Origin: Bog-105 sp965277855
GTDB taxonomy: Bacteria > Acidobacteriota > Terriglobia > Bryobacterales > Bryobacteraceae
Assembly (NCBI GenBank): GCA_965277855.1
Contig: OZ255847.1
Span: 5,270,001 to 5,334,000, forward strand
DNA: 64,000 nt
Direction of reading: 5' to 3'
Part shown: positions 8,748 to 16,391 of the stretch, in pieces
How the letters are laid out: each line of letters starts with the position of its first letter
Numbering within the stretch: position 1 is the stretch's first letter
Position numbers and translations under genes: made by a program
Notes under the pieces: model-generated
Seen by the model: the letters and a program-made list of their open reading frames with translations, nothing else
Database searches by the model: none
Told to the model about the DNA's origin: nothing

Positions 8748-10065
8748 GCTCTACGCCGTTATTCCAGTATCGGAACATTTCGTCAGCGCTCGGCACTTTC
8801 GCGGGACGAACCAGCCGGAAGCCGAGCCACTGCGCATCGGTTTCGTACCAGATGCTCTTCGGCAACTGCGGGTCCTGCTGCTTCCAGGAGGCATCGGACG
8901 CCACGCGCGCCGCGCACGTTACAGAAGCCGCCGGATCGTTCCACGAACCGCCGCGCACCGCAATAGGATACGGCGCGGTAGGTTTCACCCAAGGGTCCGC
9001 GGCCTCACCGGCTTTATACGGGGCATAGGCGTCGAGCGTCCACTCCATCACGTTCCCCAGCATGTCGTACAACCCCCAGGAATTGGCTTTTTTCGAAGCG
9101 ACCTTCTGATACTTGCCGCTGCTGTCGGCGGCAAACCAGGCGTAATCGGTGAGCGGCGTAGGATCGCCGGCGGTTCCGGCGCGACAGGCATATTCCCACT
9201 CGGCTTCGGTCGGCAAGCGGTAGAACTCACCGGTTCTGGCGCTCAGCCACTCGGCGTATTTATTGGCCGCATGCTGGGTCATGCTGATCGCCGGAAATCC
9301 ATTGATTCCCATGCCGAAACTCATTTCCATATAGGGCCGCGTTGGACGGCTTACCGCATCCACCAACGCATCCTTGTGCGCGACCTCGCCGCCCTGGTTG
9401 GCGAACATGAACAGGCGGTACTCGTCCCAGGTCACTTCGTGCCCCTGCATCCAAAAGGCCGGGACGGTTACTTTTCGAATCGGCTGTTCGTCTTTCTGCG
9501 CGGTCGAACCCATGGTGAATTCGCCGGCTGGGATCGCCACCATGTCATACGAAACGGTCGTGTTGGGAATGGTGACCTTATAAGCCTTTGTGCCCGCAGG
9601 GTGATCCCGATTGCTGTCGATCCGATTCCGGATCTGCGCCACATCGTAGTGCTCGTTAATTTTGCCGGCCGGGGCGGCCGTCGCCGGCGCTGGGGGGCCG
9701 AGCGCCACCCCCGCCGGCCAAGGAGCGCCCGCCGATATCCAGCGCTTAATTACATCGATCTGTCCAGGCGCCAGCTTGCCGGAAGGCGGCATCGAACCCT
9801 GCTGCATGGTTGTATAGAGAGAACTTTTCGCCGCGTCGCCCGGGTTTACGACATGTTCATCGAGCAGCGCCTGACGTGACGTGAAAGCGAGATGGGAACC
9901 CGCGCCGTGGCATTTTAAACAGTTTTCCTGCAGCACGGGCGCCACGTCATGGGCAAAGTCGACCTGCGCGGACAGTACTGCAGCACCGGCCAACAACAAA
10001 CATACAGCGGATAAGATGCTGGCCGCTGATGAACGCTGGTGAATCCTTGATGGCTTTTCGGCCAC
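8734..10065 (-). CDS. cytochrome-c-like domain fused to SUMF1/FGE-like domain
   Basis: A two-domain exported protein. From the proposed GTG start at 10065 there is a signal peptide of about 33 residues (ending LSAQ), then a planctomycete-type cytochrome c domain with one haem site CLKCH and a Met-Pro-Pro segment as likely axial ligand region. After a linker follows a SUMF1/formylglycine-generating-enzyme fold (MVAIPAGEFTMGS, then RLPTEAEWEYACRAG, then RGGSWNDPAASVTCAARVAS, ending LGFRLVRP). The cysteine pair of true sulfatase-activating FGE is missing (only one Cys in that segment), so formylglycine formation is doubtful. The frame stays open to an ATG at 10197, but those 44 extra codons coincide with a dispersed repeat (10071-10185), so I prefer the shorter form. 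First gene of the run with apbE and a CRTAC1 gene. Redox role inferred. Confidence 0.82.
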   Translation of the reverse strand: MAEKPSRIHQRSSAASILSAVCLLLAGAAVLSAQVDFAHDVAPVLQENCLKCHGAGSHLAFTSRQALLDEHVVNPGDAAKSSLYTTMQQGSMPPSGKLAPGQIDVIKRWISAGAPWPAGVALGPPAPATAAPAGKINEHYDVAQIRNRIDSNRDHPAGTKAYKVTIPNTTVSYDMVAIPAGEFTMGSTAQKDEQPIRKVTVPAFWMQGHEVTWDEYRLFMFANQGGEVAHKDALVDAVSRPTRPYMEMSFGMGINGFPAISMTQHAANKYAEWLSARTGEFYRLPTEAEWEYACRAGTAGDPTPLTDYAWFAADSSGKYQKVASKKANSWGLYDMLGNVMEWTLDAYAPYKAGEAADPWVKPTAPYPIAVRGGSWNDPAASVTCAARVASDASWKQQDPQLPKSIWYETDAQWLGFRLVRPAKVPSADEMFRYWNNGVEHDEQ

Positions 10066-10070
10066 TCTAG

Positions 10071-10185
10071 GAGCTTGTTGAAAAATGCTAAAAACCGCTT
10101 GCTTACGCGCGCGGCTCCGAATCGGGGCTTTGTCTTTGCAATGACTTACCGAGCCGCGACCGTGAGGGGATGAAAACATTGGAAT
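10071..10185. repeat. dispersed REP-like repeat, copy 1
   Basis: An intergenic element with several inverted GC-rich segments. Its core at 10147-10169 matches, in opposite orientation, the core of a second copy at 15571-15593 in 19 of 23 positions. Read on the minus strand it encodes the string HGRGSV, which I recall from many spurious protein N-termini in Solibacter-like genomes, marking it as a dispersed repeat rather than coding sequence. It explains why the neighbouring frame extends falsely upstream of the cytochrome/SUMF1 gene. Confidence 0.6.
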
Positions 10186-10218
10186 CGGGGCGCTCACACT
10201 TCCGGCTCGGACCGCATG

Positions 10219-11520
10219 TCAGACGAACTTGGTCACGCCAGGTTCGGCGCGCGGCGCTACCGCCAGCGTGCCATCCCAGCTAAGTGTTTCAGGGACCAGT
10301 CGCTCCTGCGAGTTCATCGCCTGGTCCCAGGTGATCTCCTGCCCCGTGTACGCCGCCATGCGGCCCATCATGGCCAGCATGGTGCTGGTCACGAGCCGCT
10401 TGCCATCGTTTACCGGTTGATGCTTGCGAATCGAAGCAAACAGCACGTCGTGCTCGCGCTGGTACATGTCGTATTTCTGCCCGGTCCAACTCCAGTTCGT
10501 CTTGCCCTCGATGCGGGGAGTGGGCGAACGGCCAATTGTGCATATGCCCTCCGAGCCAAGAATGTAATCGGAGTTTTCGTTATAGCAGCCTTCGCTCTGA
10601 CGGTTTACTACAAACGCCCGCACCCCATTCGGATAAAGATAATTCACGTCGAAGTGATCGAAAATGTTGCCGCCCTCGGCCGGAATCGCACGGCCGCCCA
10701 CTGCCACGCAGCTCACCGGCGGTTCGTCCTTCATTATCCAGGCGACTTTATCGACACTGTGGACCGCCTGCTCCACAATGCTGTCTCCGCACAGCCAGAC
10801 AAAGTTATACCAATTGCGGATCTGCCATTGCGTGTCGCTGATTCCTGCCGGACGGGTGCTCGCCGCAGGCATAGGCTTCACGGGACTCGTATAGTACGTC
10901 GCATAGTAAGCGATCACTTTGCCGATCGCGCCATCTTGCACCTGTTTGAAGGTATCGACAATCATGTCGTTATAGCGCCAGCAGAAGCCCGCTACCAGCG
11001 AGAGATTTTTCGCTTTGGCTTTCTCAACCGAGGCCATCGCCGAACGAATGCCGAAAGCATCCGTAGCTACCGGCTTCTCGCAAAAGATGTGCTTATTCGC
11101 TTCGACACAGGCTGCCAGGTGGGTGGACCGAAAACCAGGCGGCGTCGCCAGCAGCACCACATCCACACCGGAAGCCAGCACCTTCTGATATGCATCCAGC
11201 CCGACGAACTGATTGGCCTTCTCTACTTTCACCCGCGGCGCAATCTTGCCGATCTTTTGCAGCGTCTCGAGCGATTGGTCGATCTGCGATTGAGCCACTT
11301 CCGCCACCGCCGTGAGCTCGGTGCCGTCATCGGCATGCAAGGCTTGGCTGGCCGCGCCCGTTCCCCGGCCGCCACATCCGACCAGTCCGACCTTGACAGC
11401 GTTTGTAACGGTCTGCGCGGAAATAATGGCCGGAAAGCCCACTGCTAGCGCGCCCGCGGCGGTCTTCATGAAATCGCGGCGGTCTGAAGGAGGTAACGGA
11501 GGGATTTCCATAATCTCCAA
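10219..11520 (-). CDS. Gfo/Idh/MocA-family oxidoreductase, Tat-exported
   Basis: A 433-residue NAD(P)-dependent sugar or polyol dehydrogenase of the Gfo/Idh/MocA family, probably carried to the periplasm already folded. The N-terminus has a twin-arginine motif (DRRDFMKTAAG, residues 12-22). The Rossmann nucleotide site follows (VGLVGCGGRGTGAA). The family Glu-Lys-Pro of the active site is in HIFCEKPVAT, and the C-terminal alpha/beta substrate domain follows. Ribosome site GGAG lies just before the ATG. It is 31 bases downstream of the alpha-L-rhamnosidase gene on the same strand. Close to a TIM-barrel sugar isomerase and a DUF1080 protein, it could oxidise C3 of a glycoside to the 3-keto form; that step is inferred from context and from characterised keto-glycoside pathways. 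Substrate not determined. Confidence 0.9.
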   Translation of the reverse strand: MEIMEIPPLPPSDRRDFMKTAAGALAVGFPAIISAQTVTNAVKVGLVGCGGRGTGAASQALHADDGTELTAVAEVAQSQIDQSLETLQKIGKIAPRVKVEKANQFVGLDAYQKVLASGVDVVLLATPPGFRSTHLAACVEANKHIFCEKPVATDAFGIRSAMASVEKAKAKNLSLVAGFCWRYNDMIVDTFKQVQDGAIGKVIAYYATYYTSPVKPMPAASTRPAGISDTQWQIRNWYNFVWLCGDSIVEQAVHSVDKVAWIMKDEPPVSCVAVGGRAIPAEGGNIFDHFDVNYLYPNGVRAFVVNRQSEGCYNENSDYILGSEGICTIGRSPTPRIEGKTNWSWTGQKYDMYQREHDVLFASIRKHQPVNDGKRLVTSTMLAMMGRMAAYTGQEITWDQAMNSQERLVPETLSWDGTLAVAPRAEPGVTKFV

Positions 11521-11551
11521 CGATACTAAAACATGGTTAAAGGCTGAGGCT

Positions 11552-13951
11552 TCAATTCGCCATCTTCGCCTGTTGAAATCCTTTCACCGCAAACTCATAC
11601 CGCCCGGCAGCAACCGCATACCTGATCCTCCCGTTTGCGTTCCCCTCCAGCCGCGCCAGGGATTTTCCCCGCAGCACCGCCACCTGAGCCTCTGAAGACG
11701 CAGGTAACGAAATCTCCGCTTCCATTCCAGGCGGCACGTTTACCGACAGCAGAAACGAACTATGTTCCACGCGCCAGTCCGAACGAACTAGTCCCCGCAT
11801 CGTGTCCCAAGATGCCTTTACCCATTTCACATCCCCCACGGGCTCGGGCTGAATGAGCACACGCGTCATGCCGGTCATCCGTACATCGGGGCGAATGCCC
11901 GCCAGTCCCGCGTAAAACCACTGCTCCACATGACCCAGCATCAAATGGTTCTGCGAACTCGCCGGATTCGCGTCCCAGGCTTCGGTCAAGGCCGTCGCTC
12001 CCGCCGCGAGTTGGGCCGCATAACTCGGCGCCGTCTTTTCGGTCACCATGTCAAAAATCACATCGCTGCGTCCGGCATCAAGCAGACTTTCTATAACGTA
12101 GTGATAGCCAATATCTCCAGCGGTCGTGTGATTCCCGTGCCGGCGGATAGCGGCCACCAGCTTTTCTAACACGCCTGCACGTGCACCTTCGGGCGCCAGG
12201 CCAAGCGCCAGCGGCACGGCCAGCGATGTCTGGCTTCCCGTGCCGTAACTGTTTCGCTGAGCGTCGTAAAACGTCTTCTGAAACGCGTCTTTTACCCGGC
12301 CCGACCATTCCTCCCACGTCTTCGCATCGGCCTCTTTCCCCATCCGCCTCGCTACCTCAGCGAGCATCTGCAAGTCTGCGAAATAAGTCGCCGTTGCGGT
12401 CAATCCCAGCGGCGTCAGCTTCGACACACCCGGGCTTCCCGGCCCGATGTCATACCAGTCTCCCAGCCCATACTTGAGCACGCCGTTTTCGCTTTTGGAC
12501 CACAGGTATTGCGCATACCTCGCCATCGTGGGATAAGCGGACTCGAGCAAGTCCTCATTCCCGTAATACTGCGCAACAAGCCATGGCAGGAACACAGCGG
12601 CGCTTCCCCATTCCGGCGAGTCGCGAAACCCTCCCGAAAATTCCACGTACTCCGGCGCGATGCTCGGAACCAGACCATCGATAGTCTGTGCATCGTGCAT
12701 GTCTTCAACGACTTTCGGCAGAAATTTCCGCAGATCCCAGTCATAGAGCAGCGAAGGTCCCATCAGGTAAGACTGTTCAAGCCACCCCAGCTTCTCTCGA
12801 TGCGGGCAATCCGTGAGCACATGCTGCAAATTGCTTTTCATGGCCGCCAGAATCAGCTCGTGGATGCGGTTGATCACTCCGTTTGAACACTCAAAATGCC
12901 CCGTCTGTTCTACGTCCAGGTAGAGGAATTGTCCTTCGAGCGCATGCAGTACGGGCACGCCGGCCGCGTGTGCAGACTCCGGCGCGGCGCCTTCCACCTG
13001 CACGTAGCGGAAGCCATAATAGGAGAACCGCGGGGTCCAACTCTCCACGCCCGCTCCCCGCAACGTGTAATCGAAGTACGTCGGACCTCCGCCCGACGAT
13101 TTCTGGCTTACGAGGCCTGAGGAATCCAGCAGTTCCCCCGGAGTCAGCCGCACCCGCGCACCCGCTGGGCCGCTCACGCTGATCTTTGGCCAGCCCGAGA
13201 AGTTCTGCCCTAAGTCATACACGAAAACACCGTGCTTTGGCTGCGAAACGCCGATCGGTCGAAAGACTTCGCGCACTTTGACAGCCGGACTCGTATCGGC
13301 ACGCAGTTCGCCACCCGGTGATCCCGTTGTATGCGCCTGCGGCCACGCCGCATCATCGAACCCCGGCTCGTCCCAGTCTGCCGGCTCCAGACGCGCGTCG
13401 TAATCTTCTCCTCCGTAGGTATCGGAAAACCTAATAGGACCCGCATGTACCCGCCAGGAGCGGTCCGTAACAATGTCCGCGCTCGTACCGTCCGTAAACT
13501 CCAGATGCAGCTGCGCCCACAGCCTCGGCGCCCCAAACGATCCCGTATACTTCGAGTAGCGGCCCCCGACGACGTTATAAAATCCGTTGCCCAGCATCAC
13601 CCCTAAAGCATTTAGGCCGGGCTTCACCAGTGCAGTGACGTCTTGTGTCTCGTACAGAATAGTGTCCTTGTAATTCGTCCAGGCAGGGCTTAAGACGGCA
13701 TCGCCCACCTTGACGCCATTAATCCGAGCCTCTGCAAATCCAACGCCCGAGATGAGAAGTGTCGCCCGCCGGAGTGTTCGCGGTACGGAAAAGCTCCGGC
13801 GAAATATCGGCATCGGCCCCGCCCGCAGCGATTCGTCGGATGTTGCGATCCAGCTCCCCTTGTGGGGCCATGTATCGACCAGTCCCCCGGTGCTCTCCGC
13901 TCCGAAAGCGATGCCTAGAGTGAGCAGCCAAAAAATAAAAGCACGTTTCAA
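11552..13951 (-). CDS. alpha-L-rhamnosidase, GH78
   Basis: A 799-residue secreted inverting glycosidase that removes terminal alpha-L-rhamnose from plant glycosides or polysaccharides. A signal peptide covers about residues 1-18 (ending FGA). Domains run in the GH78 order: N-terminal beta-sandwich modules with the rhamnosidase pattern INGVKVGDAVLSPAWTNYK (78-96), further sandwiches (to about 345), then the (alpha/alpha)6 barrel with the signature DCPHREKLGW (381-390) and the catalytic-region segment FRDSPEWGSA (442-451), closing with a C-terminal beta domain from about 690. The gene heads a two-gene unit with the MocA oxidoreductase 31 bases downstream and is divergent from the TIM-barrel isomerase gene. 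This setting fits breakdown of rhamnosylated compounds followed by oxidation of the core sugar. Length is normal for the family. Confidence 0.92.
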   Translation of the reverse strand: MKRAFIFWLLTLGIAFGAESTGGLVDTWPHKGSWIATSDESLRAGPMPIFRRSFSVPRTLRRATLLISGVGFAEARINGVKVGDAVLSPAWTNYKDTILYETQDVTALVKPGLNALGVMLGNGFYNVVGGRYSKYTGSFGAPRLWAQLHLEFTDGTSADIVTDRSWRVHAGPIRFSDTYGGEDYDARLEPADWDEPGFDDAAWPQAHTTGSPGGELRADTSPAVKVREVFRPIGVSQPKHGVFVYDLGQNFSGWPKISVSGPAGARVRLTPGELLDSSGLVSQKSSGGGPTYFDYTLRGAGVESWTPRFSYYGFRYVQVEGAAPESAHAAGVPVLHALEGQFLYLDVEQTGHFECSNGVINRIHELILAAMKSNLQHVLTDCPHREKLGWLEQSYLMGPSLLYDWDLRKFLPKVVEDMHDAQTIDGLVPSIAPEYVEFSGGFRDSPEWGSAAVFLPWLVAQYYGNEDLLESAYPTMARYAQYLWSKSENGVLKYGLGDWYDIGPGSPGVSKLTPLGLTATATYFADLQMLAEVARRMGKEADAKTWEEWSGRVKDAFQKTFYDAQRNSYGTGSQTSLAVPLALGLAPEGARAGVLEKLVAAIRRHGNHTTAGDIGYHYVIESLLDAGRSDVIFDMVTEKTAPSYAAQLAAGATALTEAWDANPASSQNHLMLGHVEQWFYAGLAGIRPDVRMTGMTRVLIQPEPVGDVKWVKASWDTMRGLVRSDWRVEHSSFLLSVNVPPGMEAEISLPASSEAQVAVLRGKSLARLEGNANGRIRYAVAAGRYEFAVKGFQQAKMAN

Positions 13952-14021
13952 CAGCGACCAGTCTACTTCGCGTCCTCTGCCGCCGGCTGCTACCGCGCAC
14001 CTGTTCGCATATCATCAACCT

Positions 14022-14918
14022 ATGACGCGCCGCACGTTCCTCGAATCTTCCGCCACATTCGCCCTTGCCGCCGTACCCGAAGCTGGAGCGTTACCCATTC
14101 ACAAGGCCGTCGAATACAGCATGCTTCCCGAAACGGCGAGCATCCCGGAACGTTTCCAAATGGCCCGCGATGCCGGCTTCGAGCGCATCGAGTGTCCCAC
14201 CACGCCCGACCAGCACGAAGCCGAAGCCATGAAACTCGCGGCCGAAAAAGCCGGTATCAAAATTCACTCCGTGATGAACATGGCGCACTGGAAGTATCCG
14301 TTGTCTTCGCCCGATCCGGCCGTTGTAAAAACGAGTCTCGATGGCGCGCGTACTTCGCTGCGCAACGCGCATTTTTGGGACGCCGATACGGTATTGATCG
14401 TTCCCGCAGTGGTCGATGCCAAGACATCTTACAAAGACGCCTATACTCGTTCTCAAAGCAACATCCGCCAACTCATCCCGCTTGCCGAAGAACTGCGCGT
14501 CATCATCGCGCTCGAAGAAGTCTGGAACAAATTTTTGCTCAGTCCCATCGAGTTCGCTCACTATATCGACCAGTTCCAAACCCCCTGGGTGCGAGCGTAC
14601 TTCGATGTCGGCAACGTCAAGCTGTATGGCTACCCCGAAGACTGGATTCGCACGCTGGGCAAACGCATCGTTAAGCTCCACATCAAAGACTTCACGTTTC
14701 GCAAGGGCAGCGATGGCAATTTGACCGCGAAGTGGGTCCCGCTGCTCGAAGGCGATTTAGATTGGCCGGCCATCTATTCTGCTCTGAAGGAAATCGACTT
14801 TCATGGGACGGCGACGGTCGAACTGGAGGGCGGCGACGAAGCCTACCTGAAGGAAGTCTACAAGCGCCTGACCGCGATTCTGAGCGGGACGACCGCTTCC
14901 GCCCGCGCGCAAGCCTGA
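14022..14918 (+). CDS. sugar phosphate isomerase/epimerase-type TIM-barrel protein, exported
   Basis: A 298-residue xylose-isomerase-like TIM-barrel protein (AP endonuclease 2 superfamily), a class that includes hydroxypyruvate isomerases, epimerases and keto-glycoside lyases. The N-terminus has a twin-arginine-like motif (TRRTFLESSATFALAA, residues 2-17), so export by Tat is likely. Metal-site segments are visible: GFERIEC near residue 50, IIALEEVW in the middle, AYFDVGNV, KLHIKDF and a C-terminal ATVELEGG. The frame is open 104 codons further upstream, but that stretch lies inside the opposite-strand rhamnosidase gene, so the ATG at 14022 is preferred. Divergent from the rhamnosidase gene with about 70 bases between. 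With the MocA and DUF1080 proteins it could form a periplasmic 3-keto-sugar pathway (inference). Confidence 0.87.
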   Translation: MTRRTFLESSATFALAAVPEAGALPIHKAVEYSMLPETASIPERFQMARDAGFERIECPTTPDQHEAEAMKLAAEKAGIKIHSVMNMAHWKYPLSSPDPAVVKTSLDGARTSLRNAHFWDADTVLIVPAVVDAKTSYKDAYTRSQSNIRQLIPLAEELRVIIALEEVWNKFLLSPIEFAHYIDQFQTPWVRAYFDVGNVKLYGYPEDWIRTLGKRIVKLHIKDFTFRKGSDGNLTAKWVPLLEGDLDWPAIYSALKEIDFHGTATVELEGGDEAYLKEVYKRLTAILSGTTASARAQA

Positions 14919-15029
14919 CCGTGAAGTCTCGTTAATGCCCGCTCACTGCGATTGGCAACAACCCCGCTTTCTCTGCAGGCGTCCATAGATCAGGAAGCAA
15001 AAAGAGCTTCCAAAAAAGGGGAAGTTGCC

Positions 15030-15362
15030 ATGTTAAAGAGAGTCGGAATTTGCACTTTGCTGCTTTCGGCCATGGGAGCAGCAATCCTACCTAAAACCGC
15101 GCAAGCGCAGGACGGTTATTACGGCCAGCGAAACTACTACTATCAAGGCGATCACGACCGGCATGAATGGCGTGAAGACGAACGACAAGAACGGCGCGAA
15201 CGAGAGTGGCGCGATCGGGAATGGCGCGAGCAGGCACGCCGTCAGGAGTGGCGCGAGCAGGCACGCCGTCAGGAGTGGCGCGAACACGAGCGCTGGGAGA
15301 ATCGGCGCTACTACCGCGACGACCGCCCAGCAGCCTCGTTCTATTTCGGCTACGATCGCTAG
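15030..15362 (+). CDS. small secreted Arg/Glu/Trp-rich repeat protein
   Basis: A 110-residue protein with a clear signal peptide (MLKRVGICTLL.., ending AQAQ near residue 27) and a good ribosome site (AAGGGGAAG) before the ATG at 15030. An upstream ATG at 14952 in the same frame lacks these features. The mature part is Tyr-rich, then very rich in Arg, Glu, Gln and Trp, with the nine-residue unit WREQARRQE twice, encoded by two identical 27-base tandem copies (15222-15275) and followed by a partial one. The end is YRDDRPAASFYFGYDR. I do not recognise the family. Composition suggests an alternating-charge helix, perhaps binding envelope polymers or metals. It stands alone, transcribed away from the DUF1080 gene's 3' end. 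Confidence 0.7.
   Translation: MLKRVGICTLLLSAMGAAILPKTAQAQDGYYGQRNYYYQGDHDRHEWREDERQERREREWRDREWREQARRQEWREQARRQEWREHERWENRRYYRDDRPAASFYFGYDR
15222..15275 (+). repeat. 27-base perfect tandem duplication inside the small secreted protein gene
   Basis: Two identical 27-base copies (15222-15248 and 15249-15275), each coding for the nine residues WREQARRQE, followed by a partial third unit (tgg cgc ga..). Perfect identity suggests recent slippage; the unit length keeps the frame. Confidence 0.9.
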
Positions 15363-15379
15363 TGCCAAGTTGCGGAAAA

Positions 15380-15600
15380 AGGCGTATGCTGACCGCTCCT
15401 GTGAAAGACGCGAGGATAGTATGGGGCCGAGAACTCCAATCGCTTCGCTCATGGTTTCCGTGCTTCCGGTTGGAGACCCACTGACGTGGCTCATGGCTCT
15501 GAGTCTGGGTTGGTTCGTTAGGTCGGCCTGTGACTTTCATCCAATTCTGCGGCCCAGAGGCCATTGTTACTCCCTTACGGTCACGGCTCTGTATCGGTAC
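15380..15600. repeat. dispersed REP-like repeat region, copy 2
   Basis: The gap between the small secreted protein gene and the DUF1080 gene (15363-15616) has no convincing gene. Its core at 15571-15593 matches the reverse complement of the core at 10147-10169 in 19 of 23 positions. Frames crossing it show compositions typical of translated repeats (for example SRDRKGV on the minus strand). The outer limits of the element are uncertain; only the core is directly supported. Confidence 0.5.
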
Positions 15601-15616
15601 GGACGTATAGGCCGAT

Positions 15617-16267
15617 TTAGCGCTTCGACAGATCGCGCACCCAGATGTCTTTGAACTGCATGTTGCCCTGACCGCCGGAATGCAACTGCAGCGCGATCGT
15701 ACCATCCGGAGCCCCCGGTTTCGGATCTGTAAAGTCGACCATCTGGACGCCATTCAGGCGTGAGCGATAACGATTGCCGTCTACCTCCACGAGGTAGTCG
15801 TTCCAATCACCCATCCGTACCACTCCCTCATTTTCAGGCGCCGGCCACACCACCCAATGGCCGCCCTCTTCGGCATAGACGCCGCCGGTGTGATGCATCA
15901 TGGTGCAGTCGATTTCAAACTGCATTCCCTGCGTCACATCGGCGGTACCGGGCTTAAATGCGGAATGAAAGAACACGCCGCTGTTTCCATCCGCGACGCA
16001 TTTGAAGCGGAGCGATAGCTGAAAGTCTTTGTACGGTTTGTCGGTCTCGAGATAGCCGTAGTCTTCCGTCAGGCCCTTGCCGTGAATTAGGCCATCTTCC
16101 ACCGTCCAGCTTTCCTTGCCGACTTTCTGCCAACCTGCGAGATCCTTCCCGTTGAAAAGCGAAATCCAGTCCTCGCCCGGACGTTTGTGTTTCTCCTGAG
16201 CGCGACCAAAGACGCTGAGCAGGCAAACTGCGCTGAGTAGCAGGAAAGCAAAGCCGGTTATTTTCAT
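15617..16267 (-). CDS. DUF1080 (3-keto-disaccharide hydrolase-type) secreted protein
   Basis: A protein of about 216 residues with a signal peptide (MKITGFAFLLL.., ending GRAQ) and one DUF1080 jelly-roll domain, the fold of 3-keto-glycoside hydrolases and related lectin-like proteins. Typical segments are WISLFNGKDLAGW, WTVEDGLIHGKG, DFQLSLRFK, NSGVFFHS, MQFEID, GDWNDYLVEVDGNRYRSRLNG and the final GNMQFKDIWVRDL. A GTG at 16294 in the same frame gives nine more residues; the ATG at 16267 is preferred because the signal peptide begins there, though neither start has a strong ribosome site. Close to the MocA oxidoreductase, TIM-barrel protein and rhamnosidase, it could cleave the 3-keto-glycoside formed by the oxidoreductase (inference from family and context). 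Divergent from the formate dehydrogenase operon. Confidence 0.85.
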   Translation of the reverse strand: MKITGFAFLLLSAVCLLSVFGRAQEKHKRPGEDWISLFNGKDLAGWQKVGKESWTVEDGLIHGKGLTEDYGYLETDKPYKDFQLSLRFKCVADGNSGVFFHSAFKPGTADVTQGMQFEIDCTMMHHTGGVYAEEGGHWVVWPAPENEGVVRMGDWNDYLVEVDGNRYRSRLNGVQMVDFTDPKPGAPDGTIALQLHSGGQGNMQFKDIWVRDLSKR

Positions 16268-16330
16268 ATTTTTGTTGAGGCTGAAAGTACTCACAGCTTA
16301 CAAAATCACAGCACGTAAACTTTCCTGCTG

Positions 16331-16372
16331 CAAGGTGTGTTGTCTTTCATAACATTGTGCATCATATGACAG
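16331..16372 (+). promoter_or_regulatory. possible promoter of the formate dehydrogenase operon
   Basis: In the 124-base divergent gap before the operon a TTGTCT hexamer is followed after 17 bases by CATATG, then about 25 bases to the start codon. The -10 match is weak and no regulator site is recognised, so this is only a candidate. There is no strong ribosome site before the ATG at 16392. Confidence 0.25.
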
Positions 16373-16391
16373 GGACTCATCCCTCAAACCT

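Noticed and set aside
8746..9879. A 377-codon plus-strand frame opposite the cytochrome/SUMF1 gene
   Set aside because: It is antisense to a gene with clear haem and SUMF1 motifs; the frame is Arg/His-rich, shows no family signal, and is a GC-driven shadow.
10216..11448. A 410-codon plus-strand frame opposite the MocA oxidoreductase gene
   Set aside because: Same reason: fully antisense to a firmly assigned gene, composition dominated by Arg and His, no signal peptide or motif.
13710..14021. N-terminal extension of the TIM-barrel protein by 104 codons
   Set aside because: The stretch lies inside the opposite-strand rhamnosidase gene and lacks similarity to the family; the Tat-like signal begins at 14022.
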